DNA of 64,000 nucleotides from Streptomyces echinoruber (GCF_014651135.1 NZ_BMWH01000004.1:62001-126000), one strand, 5' to 3'; numbered from the stretch's first letter, positions 42,706 to 49,964 are shown. The notes: generated by a model from the sequence alone, not told the origin. Program-made: numbers and translations.

Positions 42706-42906
42706 ATGACCGACCGAAGGCTCTGGTCGTACAAGGAGATCGCGGCGCACATCCGGGTGCAGCCGGACACCGTGCGGTCCTACCGCAAGCACGGGCTGCT
42801 GCCCCCACCGGACCACGTGGAGAGGGGCAAGCCCTACTGGTACGCCGACACCGTCCTCGCCTGGGTCGCCTCCCGGCCCGGCAACCGCGGCCGCAGAGAC
42901 GGCTGA
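42706..42906 (+). CDS. Small winged-HTH DNA-binding protein (MerR/excisionase-like)
   Basis: A 66-residue protein that is essentially one DNA-binding domain: WSYKEIAAHIRVQPDTVRSY (helix-turn-helix) then RKHGLLPPPDHVERGKPYWY (wing) and DTVLAWVASRPGNRGRR. This size and fold occur in BldC-like regulators and phage excisionases. It is a single gene with GAGGAGG eight bases before the ATG. The end of the gene is triplicated as a 20-bp repeat. Confidence 0.82.
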   Translation: MTDRRLWSYKEIAAHIRVQPDTVRSYRKHGLLPPPDHVERGKPYWYADTVLAWVASRPGNRGRRDG

Positions 42907-42951
42907 CGCGGCGCAGAGACGGCTGACGCGACGCAGAGAGGGTTGACGCGA
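42892..42951. repeat. 20-bp tandem triplication spanning a stop codon
   Basis: CGCAGAGACGGCTGACGCGG (42892-42911), the same with a final A (42912-42931), and CGCAGAGAGGGTTGACGCGA (42932-42951). The first copy holds the stop of the small HTH gene. The flank from 42952 to 43233 has no gene. Confidence 0.92.
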
Positions 42952-43233
42952 CGGGCCGCCGGCGCGCCGGGGCACCGGGACGGAGACCTTCGGCAGGCGC
43001 CCGGCGGACGGCCGAACACCGCGGCGCCCGGGACCAGTTGACGCGCCTGCGGCCGTGTGCGACACCCCGGCGGCGAACACGGGTCGTACGCCGCCCGATT
43101 CGCCGCCGGGGGCAGGTCGCTTCGTCGTTCGAGGCGTCACACGTCCCGCTGAAAAACCGGCGACACAGCGCCCACCGATCGCGCACGGCTCCCCCTTGAT
43201 CAAGCTGGTGCCTACTGCGAAGGAGACGCCACT

Positions 43234-44646
43234 GTGCGAATTTCTGACATTCAGCGCTGCGAGGTCCGGCCCGGACGGCTCGTCGAGTGGACGTTCAGCC
43301 CGGCGACCGTCGCGGCGGCAGCGGTACTGCCACCGGACCCGCGGCCGCCCGCGTACATCCAGGAGTCGCACGTCAGAACGGCCCGATCGGTGCGTGACGA
43401 CGGACTGTTCGTACCGACCTGGCTGGGCACGGCGTTCGACCTGCCGGGCCGCGCCGACCTCGACGCGCTGGAACAGGCGCTGCGCGACTGGACCTTGCGT
43501 CACGAGACGCTGCGCAGCGGCTTCCGGTGGGCCGGCGACGACATGCACCGCTTCACGCTCGACGAGAAGGACGTGGCCCTGCAGCGCGAGGTGGTCGGCG
43601 ACTTCACCGACGCGGACACGCTGATCCGGTACCTGCAGGATCGGTTCGACGTCGCGGCGGACGCGCTCGGCTGGCCGAACCTCATCTACACGGCGGTCCT
43701 CCGCGACGAATCCACCAGCGTGTACATGGTCTTCGACCACAGCAACGTCGACGCCTACTCCCTCCAGCGCATCCCGGAGGAGATCCACGACCTCTACACG
43801 GCGGGTATCACGGGACGGCCCGTCGTCGGCCCGCCCGCGGGGAGTTACGTCGACTTCTGCGACCGGGAACGCGCGGACGCGGACAGGATCGACGACACCC
43901 ACGCCATCGTCGCGCGCTGGCGGGAGTTCATCGGCCGGTGCGACGGGCGGCTTCCGTCGTTCCCCGTCGACCTCGGTCTGCGACCCGGCGGCGCACTGCC
44001 CGCCCAGAAGCTGATGTGCGAGCCGCTCCTCGACGCGGACGCGGCCGCCGCGTTCGAGGAGCACTGCCGGCCCTACGGCGGCAGCCTGGTGGGCATCCTG
44101 GCCGCGACCAGTCTGATCGTCCACGAGCTCGGCGGGCAGCCGTGCTACCGCACGGTCGTGCCGTTCCACACCCGGCTGAAGTCCGCGTGGTCGGACTCCG
44201 TGGGCTGGTACGTGGGCGGCGCGCCGATCGAGGTGCCCGCGACACGGGACTTCGGCAGTGCGCTCACCGCCGTCCGCTCCGAGCTGCGGGCCAACCGGTC
44301 GCTGGCGCGCATCCCGCTGGCCCGCGTACTGCGCCTGCTCGGCTCGGACTTCCGGCCGACCTCACCCGACCTGTACTCGATCGTCTCGTACGTCGACGCC
44401 CGCGTCATCCCCGGCGCGGCCCGCTGGACCGAGAAGAAGGCGTACGGGCTGATCCGGGTGTCGTACGGCGACCAGGTGTGCGTCTGGGTCAACCGGCTGC
44501 ACGAGGGCCTGTGGCTGGCCTGCCGCTATCCGGACACCGACGTCGCCCACCGGAACGTGCGGCGGTACGTCGAGGGACTGCGGGATCTGATCGCCTCCGC
44601 GCCGGTCGGTGCTCACCTCCGGGTCTCGGAGCCGGTCTTCTCCTGA
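43234..44646 (+). CDS. Stand-alone condensation-domain (acyltransferase-like) protein
   Basis: A 470-residue protein with the chloramphenicol-acetyltransferase/condensation fold. It has an N-terminal half with LDALEQALRDWTLRHETLRS, an active-site-like MVFDHSNVDAYSL that keeps the second His and the Asp of HHxxxD but has Asp at the first His (DHSNVDA), and a C-terminal VVPFHTRLKSAWSDSVGWYV (latch/floor region). NRPS condensation domains and PapA-type acyltransferases share this layout. No adenylation domain, carrier protein or synthetase lies nearby, so the substrate is unknown. GTG start with AAGGAG at eight bases. Confidence 0.85.
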   Translation: MRISDIQRCEVRPGRLVEWTFSPATVAAAAVLPPDPRPPAYIQESHVRTARSVRDDGLFVPTWLGTAFDLPGRADLDALEQALRDWTLRHETLRSGFRWAGDDMHRFTLDEKDVALQREVVGDFTDADTLIRYLQDRFDVAADALGWPNLIYTAVLRDESTSVYMVFDHSNVDAYSLQRIPEEIHDLYTAGITGRPVVGPPAGSYVDFCDRERADADRIDDTHAIVARWREFIGRCDGRLPSFPVDLGLRPGGALPAQKLMCEPLLDADAAAAFEEHCRPYGGSLVGILAATSLIVHELGGQPCYRTVVPFHTRLKSAWSDSVGWYVGGAPIEVPATRDFGSALTAVRSELRANRSLARIPLARVLRLLGSDFRPTSPDLYSIVSYVDARVIPGAARWTEKKAYGLIRVSYGDQVCVWVNRLHEGLWLACRYPDTDVAHRNVRRYVEGLRDLIASAPVGAHLRVSEPVFS

Positions 44647-44914
44647 CGCACCGGCACAACTGTTCGCCGCTTCCTCCGTGTTGATGCCGGCGCCGCGGAG
44701 CATCCGGCGCCGCCCCATGTCACGCGGCGGCGGGCACGGGCCGCGACTTCCGCGTGTGCGGCGCCAATTGGCGGCTCCTTGACGCGTTTGCGCTCTCTTG
44801 CGCCTCTCGCGACACAGATGCCCGGCTTGAGACAACTCCGTTTGTCACTGCTAGTGTTCGTTGCGTAACGCTAGGCAATCAGCCTCGTCTCACGAGTGAA
44901 GAACCGAGGGTTCC

Positions 44915-45163
44915 ATGCGCAAGCAGCTTCAGCAGGTCGTGATCGCAGCAGTGGCCGCCGCCGGCGGACTGTCGGCCATCGGCGCCGGCACCGCCACCGC
45001 CGCCACCTCCGACGAGGGGCTGCAGGTGGCCAACATCTTCCGCCCCTACCAGGAGTGCAGCCCGCAGACGGTGGCCGAGAACAACCTCCCGATCGGCGTG
45101 CTCGGCCTCGCCGGCACCCTGGACACCGCCTGCGGCCAGCACAACAACGCCTTCAACGGCTGA
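44915..45163 (+). CDS. Small exported protein, FRPYQECSPQT family
   Basis: An 82-residue protein with a signal peptide (MRKQLQQVVIAAVAAAGGLS to about residue 30) and a ~52-residue mature chain: QVANIFRPYQECSPQTVAEN then NLPIGVLGLAGTLDTACGQ. Two Cys bracket a hydrophobic strand, reminiscent of chaplin/rodlin logic but with no chaplin consensus. The mature domain recurs at the end of the 179-residue protein on the minus strand at 47.6-48.2 kb. The 5' leader (CCGAGG, then CATGCGCAAGC over the start) is shared with two other genes in the island. Its function is unknown; a secreted surface protein is inferred. A possible promoter TTGAGA/TAGTGT lies at 44827-44857 with a long spacer. Confidence 0.8.
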   Translation: MRKQLQQVVIAAVAAAGGLSAIGAGTATAATSDEGLQVANIFRPYQECSPQTVAENNLPIGVLGLAGTLDTACGQHNNAFNG

Positions 45164-45191
45164 GTACCGCGGCGTCGTCGCGCGAGGCCCG

Positions 45192-45226
45192 ACGGGGCCC
45201 TTCGAGGCGGACTCGAAGGGCCCCGT
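45192..45226 (+). terminator. Hairpin terminator
   Basis: Perfect 15-bp stem ACGGGGCCCTTCGAG / CTCGAAGGGCCCCGT with a five-base loop, just after the 82-residue gene. Confidence 0.9.
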
Positions 45227-45332
45227 TCCGTCGGCCCGTCGCCGCACACCCACGACAGAGCCCGGCGCGGCCGGCGACCGGGCGCACGGTGCCCAAAGGC
45301 CCAGGCACCCCCACCGAGGGAGAACGCATCAG

Positions 45333-45650
45333 ATGTTCAGCATGAGAAAGGCCGCCGCCATCTCGGGGCTCGTCGGCGGCCTCGTCCTGACCTGTACCGG
45401 CATCACCCAGGCGCACGCCAAGGACCCGGGAACCTGCACACGCGACGCCCTGGGCGACATCACCTGCACCCAGCGGATCACGGGCGTGGTCCCCGAAGGT
45501 GGCGCCATTCCCCACCAGGAGACCTGCCGGCCGGTACAGCCCGCGACACAGCCCGCCGCCATGGGCAGTGGCACGACGCAGTTCGGTCCCAGCGTGACCT
45601 GCTCCCCGGAGACGGGGCGCGCACCCGCGGCGGCCGGCGGCACGCCCTAG
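45333..45650 (+). CDS. Small exported four-Cys protein (family A)
   Basis: A 105-residue protein with signal peptide FSMRKAAAISGLVGGLVLTC ending near AHA. The mature part has GTCTRDALGDITCTQRITG, ETCRP and VTCSPE, giving four Cys. It is a diverged paralogue of the 114-residue gene at 46205: same signal pattern (ISGLVGGL / VSGLVGSL), Cys spacing C-x9-C, then a third and fourth Cys. Four Cys suggest two disulfides in an oxidising extracytoplasmic setting. The function is unknown. An ATG three codons in is an alternative start. Confidence 0.75.
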   Translation: MFSMRKAAAISGLVGGLVLTCTGITQAHAKDPGTCTRDALGDITCTQRITGVVPEGGAIPHQETCRPVQPATQPAAMGSGTTQFGPSVTCSPETGRAPAAAGGTP

Positions 45651-45799
45651 CCGCCCGGCCCGCCGCACCGGCCGGTACGGCAGAAGAGGGGCCGTCGCGA
45701 CATCCGGGGCGCAGATCCCAAAGCGGCCACTCAGCGCATGCGTATGCTCACTTTCGGCAGTCGAACCAGGCGGTCAGCCTGGATGCGAAAGGTTCAGAC

Positions 45800-45973
45800 A
45801 TGCGTAAGTTCCAACGCGCCGCGGTCATAGCGGCGACGGTCGCCGTTGCCGTCGGCGGCGGTTACCACGCCCACTCGCACGCCCACTCGCAGGCCCACTC
45901 GCAGGCCCACTCGCAGGCCCAGCCGGTCGCCCGGCCGGAGGAGCCGCGGTACGCCGAGCAGCAGGGCGCGTAG
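45800..45973 (+). CDS. 57-residue exported peptide with His-Ser-Gln-Ala repeats
   Basis: Below usual ORF length limits but well supported: AAAGG seven bases before the ATG, a signal-like start MRKFQRAAVIAATVAVAVGG, then YHAHSHAHSQAHSQAHSQAQ and a short charged end. The His-Ala-His-Ser repeat is encoded by tandem 12-bp DNA units. Regularly spaced His could bind metal ions; that is inference. It lies between the two four-Cys genes and starts MRK like many signal peptides in this island. Confidence 0.7.
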   Translation: MRKFQRAAVIAATVAVAVGGGYHAHSHAHSQAHSQAHSQAQPVARPEEPRYAEQQGA

Positions 45974-46140
45974 GACTCACCGAGGGCTCGTTCCTCGGCG
46001 CCGAAGGCGTGTCGCGCGACGCCCCGTGGCGCGAGGGCGGCCCGGACGCGCGGCGATCGGCCCGTGCGCGTCCGGGCTGCCGCCGTCCCCGCCTCCGCCC
46101 GCAGCGGGCCAGGCGCAGGATGCTCTGTTCCGACCTTCTC

Positions 46141-46183
46141 AGGCCCGGGCGCGCGCCGGTCAAAGGCACAGGCGCCCGGGCCT
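46141..46183 (+). terminator. Hairpin upstream of the second four-Cys gene
   Basis: 12-bp arms AGGCCCGGGCGC / GCGCCCGGGCCT around a 19-base loop, ending 22 bp before the ATG at 46205. It may terminate the previous transcript or act as a leader structure; the sequence does not decide. Confidence 0.65.
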
Positions 46184-46204
46184 CCGTCGTAAAGGAAGCA
46201 GCAC

Positions 46205-46549
46205 ATGTTGACTCTGCAGAAGATCGCCACCGTCTCGGGGCTCGTCGGCAGTCTCGCCGTGATGTGCGTCGGCGCCGGCCACGCGTTCGCGGACGGAAAC
46301 CAGGGCGAGTGCCGGACCACCGCGCAAGGGGGCACCGTCTGTGTCCGCAAGAGCGAGACGTTCGTCGAGAAGGACGGCACGCACACCATCAAGCAGGAGC
46401 AGAGCTGCACGGTGGCTGACCAGCCGCACGTGACGCTCCCGGAGGACCGGCCGACGGAAGGCGGGTCCACGAACACCGGGGAGAAGATGGACTGCTCCAA
46501 CACGCTGGAGCTGCCCAAGGGGTTCAAGAAGCCGCGCATCGGTTTCTGA
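46205..46549 (+). CDS. Small exported four-Cys protein (family A)
   Basis: A 114-residue protein with signal peptide MLTLQKIATVSGLVGSLAVM to about AFA. The mature chain is hydrophilic with GECRTTAQGGTVCVRKSE, QEQSCTVAD and MDCSNTLELPKGFKKPR. The four Cys and the C-x9-C spacing match the paralogue at 45333, whose mature sequence is otherwise very different, implying fast divergence. The start has AAAGGAAG seven bases upstream. The function is unknown. Confidence 0.78.
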   Translation: MLTLQKIATVSGLVGSLAVMCVGAGHAFADGNQGECRTTAQGGTVCVRKSETFVEKDGTHTIKQEQSCTVADQPHVTLPEDRPTEGGSTNTGEKMDCSNTLELPKGFKKPRIGF

Positions 46550-46578
46550 GCTTCCGAGCTTCCGAGCGCTGTCGGCAC

Positions 46579-46610
46579 ATGCCGGGCCGGGAACGATTCC
46601 GGCCCGGCAT
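46579..46610 (+). terminator. Hairpin terminator with T-rich tail
   Basis: Perfect 12-bp stem ATGCCGGGCCGG / CCGGCCCGGCAT, loop of eight, followed by CGCTGTTTTC. Confidence 0.92.
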
Positions 46611-46652
46611 CGCTGTTTTCCCCTCGAGGCGGACCCCTGCCGGTCGGAGAAA

Positions 46653-46690
46653 ACAAAATCCCGGTACCCGGCGGACGGCCGGGCACCGGG
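46653..46690 (-). terminator. Terminator for the minus-strand CRSHD gene
   Basis: Arms CCCGGTACCCGGC / GCCGGGCACCGGG (one mismatch) with a short loop, followed on the minus strand by GATTTTGTTTTCTCC, a good U-tract. Confidence 0.88.
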
Positions 46691-46703
46691 AAAGGGTTTC
46701 GAC

Positions 46704-46976
46704 TTACCGGAAGCTGTTGTTGCAGCCCTGGGTCGAACCGATGTGGGTGTACTGGGCGCCCGGGTTGCCCTCGCCGTTCAGCAGGTTGCCGGCCAGACCG
46801 TTGGCGATGCCCACCTGGCCGAGGATGTCGACGTTGGCGTCGTGCGACCGGCAGGTGCTGCTCTGCTGGATGTTGAACGTGTCGCCCTCCGAGCCGGCGT
46901 AGGCGGTGCCGGCACCCAGGAGTCCGACCGTCCCGAGCGCGGCGACGAGGACGGCGGCCTTGCGGATCTTGTGCAT
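46704..46976 (-). CDS. Small exported protein, CRSHD family (paralogue 1)
   Basis: A 90-residue protein: signal peptide MHKIRKAAVLVAALGTVGLL to AYA, then GDTFNIQQSSTCRSHDANVD, ILGQVGIANGLAGNLLNGEG, NPGAQYTHIGSTQGCNNSFR. The mature part is Gly/Asn-rich with two Cys. Two more members lie at 47141 and 49626, and the consensus CRSHD-x-N ... LLNGEGNPGAQ ... GC-x-N is conserved in all three. I know no characterised function. The hydrophobic, Gly/Asn-rich two-Cys character resembles secreted surface-layer proteins of aerial hyphae. GGAGAAG precedes the ATG. Confidence 0.85.
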   Translation of the reverse strand: MHKIRKAAVLVAALGTVGLLGAGTAYAGSEGDTFNIQQSSTCRSHDANVDILGQVGIANGLAGNLLNGEGNPGAQYTHIGSTQGCNNSFR

Positions 46977-47140
46977 GTCTTCTCCAGTGAAGTGAGGTGG
47001 AGCGGATGCGATCTGTCGAGGATCGCCCTTCACGCAGTCGTGCAGACCGCGCTGCCGGCGCAGGCGAACGGCCCGGCACCCGCCCAATGCCCGGTGCCGA
47101 GACCGTTCGCTTTGTTACTGCCGGCGTGCCGAAAAGGCTC

Positions 47141-47419
47141 TTAGAAGGCGCTGTTGTTGCAGCCCTGGGTCGAGCCGATGTGGGTGTACTGAGCGCCCGG
47201 GTTGCCCTCGCCGTTCACCGCGTTGCCCAGCGCACCGCCGAGGAGGTTGACCTGGCCGAGGACGTCCAGGTTCAGGTCGTGCGACCGGCACTGAGAGGTC
47301 TGCGTGACGTTGTACGTGTCGCCCCCGTGCTTGCCGCCGTCCGCGTGGGCCGTGCCGCCCGCCAGGCCGATGGTGCCGAGCGCGGCCACGAGGACGGCAA
47401 CGTTGCGAAGTTTACGCAT
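47141..47419 (-). CDS. Small exported protein, CRSHD family (paralogue 2)
   Basis: A 92-residue protein with signal peptide MRKLRNVAVLVAALGTIGLA to AHA, and mature GDTYNVTQTSQCRSHDLNLD, VLGQVNLLGGALGNAVNGEG, NPGAQYTHIGSTQGCNNSAF. It is the closest relative of the gene immediately downstream at 46704; both are on the minus strand and separated by a ~160-bp leader, so they look like a tandem duplicate. The ribosome site is GGAGAAGAA. A short hairpin in the intergenic region (CCGGCACC / GGTGCCG type, about 47074-47099) may end its transcript. Confidence 0.85.
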   Translation of the reverse strand: MRKLRNVAVLVAALGTIGLAGGTAHADGGKHGGDTYNVTQTSQCRSHDLNLDVLGQVNLLGGALGNAVNGEGNPGAQYTHIGSTQGCNNSAF

Positions 47420-47566
47420 TTCTTCTCCGATGGAGTGAGTCGGTGCGATCTGAGGCAGATCGACATCTACCGTCACGGAAACTAGTAAAAAGAGCCGCAA
47501 AACGGACGACGGCACGCCGGTCCCGTGGCCTCGAAGCGGAACCACCCGAACGCCGCACCACATGCG

Positions 47567-47601
47567 CACGGGCCCGTCGGTCGCGAGACCGAGGGCCCGT
47601 G
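47567..47601 (-). terminator. Hairpin terminator
   Basis: CACGGGCCCgTCGGTC / GACCGAGGGCCCGTG with one bulged G and a four-base loop, downstream of the 179-residue gene on the minus strand. Confidence 0.85.
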
Positions 47602-47632
47602 TGCGGTGCCGGCGGGACGGCCGTGCGGAGCG

Positions 47633-48172
47633 CTACTGGTGCAAACCGGTCGCGCTGGCAAGGGAGTTGGCCTGGCTGTTGGCCTGGGTGCACTCGACGC
47701 CTCGCGTCTGGGACGCGGCCAGGATCGCGATCGGGACGTTCGCGTCGAGCAGGGTCTGCGGGCTGCACTCCTGGTACGGACGGAACAGGTTGTTCTGGTA
47801 CACCGAACCGCCCTGCTGCGACTGCTGCGTCTGCGGGGCCTGAGGGGTGATCTGAGGGCTGATCTGCGGGTTCAGCTGCGGGTTGACCTGCGGGGCGACC
47901 TGGGTGCCCCGCTGCGGAGCCGTCTGCTGCGGAGCCGTCTGCTGCGGAGCCGTCTGCTGCGGGGCTGCCTGCCGCGGAGCCATCGAGCCGTAGGTCTGCG
48001 TGGTCGCCTGAGAGGAGGTGGCCGAGGCGGCCCGGGCGTCCGGCTGTGAAACGGGAGCCGGCGCGGGCCCGTTGGGAGCGGCGAGTGTGGCGGCGGAGCT
48101 GGGGCCGGCACCGACGGCGGACAGACCGCCGGCTGCTGCGACGACGAGCGCGACTTGCTGGAGCTTGCGCAT
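47633..48172 (-). CDS. Exported Pro/Gln-rich protein ending in the FRPYQECSPQT domain
   Basis: A 179-residue protein in three parts. Signal peptide MRKLQQVALVVAAAGGLSAV to about SAA. A disordered Ala/Pro/Gln spacer with three tandem APQQT units and a PQVNPQLNPQISPQITPQ series. A C-terminal two-Cys domain LFRPYQECSPQTLLDANVPI ... AASQTRGVECTQANSQ that matches the whole mature 82-residue protein at 44915. The spacer repeats also occur in the 320-residue protein at 48586. Architecture suggests a stalk plus a small head domain. The leader before the ATG shares CCGAGG and CATGCGCAAGC with genes 44915 and 48586. Confidence 0.82.
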   Translation of the reverse strand: MRKLQQVALVVAAAGGLSAVGAGPSSAATLAAPNGPAPAPVSQPDARAASATSSQATTQTYGSMAPRQAAPQQTAPQQTAPQQTAPQRGTQVAPQVNPQLNPQISPQITPQAPQTQQSQQGGSVYQNNLFRPYQECSPQTLLDANVPIAILAASQTRGVECTQANSQANSLASATGLHQ

Positions 48173-48585
48173 GGGATCCTCGGCCCTTCTTGACCCGTGG
48201 ACGGAACCTGGGGAAATGCGGCGGCGATGGAGCATCGCCGCTCGGCTCCGTGGAGAACGAGACGAAAGCGGGCGCAGATACGGGCGCCGTTCGGGGGTCA
48301 CCCATTTGCCGCAACGGCAGGGAAGGCGCGGAGTCGCCGCGCCGGACGGCAAACGGGTGACGGCCCCTCAGGGCCGTTACTGGAGCGAGGGGTTCCTCGT
48401 TCCAACGGGGAAAGGGCAGCGGCGTTTTGACCCGGAGCGGGACAAGGATGCGCTGCCGCCTCCGACACGAGTCCGCGTGCAATTCGGTGATTACCGCTGC
48501 CGACCGTGCAGTACGACTAACGCACCAGCCGCACGTGCGACCGCACTGAATGCAGTACTTCATGTATCGAAGGGCCGAGGGTTTC
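48173..48585. promoter_or_regulatory. Divergent promoter region of the Pro/Gln-rich pair
   Basis: This 413-bp gap lies between the 179-residue (minus) and 320-residue (plus) genes. No ORF is supported. Both flanking starts carry the same leader block (GGGCCGAGG, a few bases, then CATGCGCAAGC), so the two genes probably arose by duplication and may share control. Promoter hexamers are not clear. Confidence 0.55.
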
Positions 48586-49548
48586 ATGCGCAAGCTTCAC
48601 AAGGCCGCACTCCTTGTAGCGGCGGCCGGCGGTCTGTCCGCCCTGGGCGCCGGCGTCAGCCATGCCGACACTCCCGTCGGATCCGGCAGCCCAGCTCCGG
48701 CGCCGGCTCCCGAGTACCCGGCTCCCCAGGCCGCGCCCCCGGCGCCCGCTCCTCAGCCGGCCCCGCAGCCGCAACAGGCCCCACAGTTCCAGTCGGCCCC
48801 GCAGCCCGCACAGCTTCAGTCGGCCCCGCAGCCCGCACAGCTTCAGTCGGCCCCGCAGCCTGCACAGCCTCAGCAGACCCTGCAGGCCCCGCAGCCTGTT
48901 CAGCCGCAACAGGTTCCGCAGCCGCAGCAGGCACCCCAGCCGTTGCAAGCCCCACAGCCTCAGCAAGCCCCGCAGCCTGCGCAGCCGCTGCAGGCCCAGC
49001 AGCCCCAGCAAGCCCCGCAGCTTCAGTCGGCCCCGCAGCCCGCGCAGCCCGCGCAGCCGTTGCAAGCCCCGCAGCCCCAGCAAGTCCCGCAACCGCAGCA
49101 GCAGACCGGCTACGCCGCTGCCACAGCCACGTCGCAGGGCACGGCGCAGGCCTCCACCTCGCCGTACCCGCAGCAGGCCGCCCCCATCCAGCCCGCCCAG
49201 CCTGTACAGGCCGCCTCCGCCCAGCCTGTACAGGCCGCCCCCGCACAGCCCGTGCAGGCCGCCCCTGCCCAGCCCGCTCCGGCGCAGGCCGCTCCGGCCC
49301 AGGTGGTGCCGCAGGTCATGCCGCAGGTCATGCCGCAGGTCGCCCCGCAGGTGGCCGTGCCCCAGGCGCCCGCCCCGGAGCCCCCGGCGTCCGTCGCCCC
49401 GCAGGTGAACCCCCAGGTGAACCCGCAGGTCAACCCGCTTCTCAACCCGCATGTCACCCCGGGGAGGGTGCCGGAGCTGGCTCCGGTCGGCCTCGGGCAG
49501 GTCGCGGCGCCTCCTGTCGGCCGGCTGGGACTTCCCCGACTCGGCTGA
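48586..49548 (+). CDS. Exported 320-residue Pro/Gln/Ala repeat protein
   Basis: After a signal peptide (MRKLHKAALLVAAAGGLSAL to about SHA) almost the whole mature protein is low complexity: QSAPQPAQL units, QPQQAPQP units, AQPVQAAPAQPVQAAPAQP units, VMPQVMPQVAPQV, and PQVNPQVNPQVNPLLNPHV near the end, closing with PVGRLGLPRLG. It has no Cys, sortase signal or TM anchor. The signal peptide and the PQVNPQ series are shared with the 179-residue neighbour, but the FRPYQ head is absent. It could be a flexible wall or sheath component; this is inference. The DNA repeats imply length variation between strains. Confidence 0.8.
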   Translation: MRKLHKAALLVAAAGGLSALGAGVSHADTPVGSGSPAPAPAPEYPAPQAAPPAPAPQPAPQPQQAPQFQSAPQPAQLQSAPQPAQLQSAPQPAQPQQTLQAPQPVQPQQVPQPQQAPQPLQAPQPQQAPQPAQPLQAQQPQQAPQLQSAPQPAQPAQPLQAPQPQQVPQPQQQTGYAAATATSQGTAQASTSPYPQQAAPIQPAQPVQAASAQPVQAAPAQPVQAAPAQPAPAQAAPAQVVPQVMPQVMPQVAPQVAVPQAPAPEPPASVAPQVNPQVNPQVNPLLNPHVTPGRVPELAPVGLGQVAAPPVGRLGLPRLG

Positions 49549-49625
49549 CAGCCTCCCCCTCCCGCATTTCCGCACACCCGACTCGATCTGTTGCGGCTCG
49601 AGTCCACTCAACCAACGGAGAACCC

Positions 49626-49901
49626 ATGCGCACGTTTCACAAGGCTGTCCTCGTGGGCGCCATCCTCGGCAGTGTCGGCTCCCTCGGCGGCAACACCGCC
49701 TTCGCACACGGCGAGCCGGGCCATGACGTCGACATCACGCAGGGCGTCGAGTGCCGTTCGCACGACATGAACATCGAGGTGCTCGGCAGCGTCGGCGCCC
49801 TCACCGGCCTGGCGGGCAACCTGCTGAACGGTGAAGGCAACCCGGGTGCGCAGAAGAGCCACCTCGGTTCCGGAATGGGCTGCAGCAACCGGGCGTTCTG
49901 A
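49626..49901 (+). CDS. Small exported protein, CRSHD family (paralogue 3)
   Basis: A 91-residue protein: signal peptide MRTFHKAVLVGAILGSVGSL to AFA, then GHDVDITQGVECRSHDMNIE, VLGSVGALTGLAGNLLNGEG, NPGAQKSHLGSGMGCSNRAF. It is the third member of the family and the only one on the plus strand. It differs at GSGMGCSNRAF where the others have GSTQGCNN. The ribosome site is CGGAG. It follows the 320-residue gene by 77 bp and could share its transcript. Confidence 0.85.
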   Translation: MRTFHKAVLVGAILGSVGSLGGNTAFAHGEPGHDVDITQGVECRSHDMNIEVLGSVGALTGLAGNLLNGEGNPGAQKSHLGSGMGCSNRAF

Positions 49902-49920
49902 CGGCCTCGCCGCCCTCGGC

Positions 49921-49964
49921 CGAAGGGCACGCACGGATCATCCTCGATCCGTGCGTGCCCTTCG
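49921..49964 (+). terminator. Long perfect hairpin terminator
   Basis: Perfect 19-bp stem starting CGAAGGGCACGCACGGATC with a six-base loop, 20 bp after the CRSHD paralogue 3 gene and followed by CGTTTCCC. Confidence 0.93.

Noticed and set aside
43234..44646. Part of an NRPS cluster
   Set aside because: No adenylation, carrier or thioesterase domain on either side.
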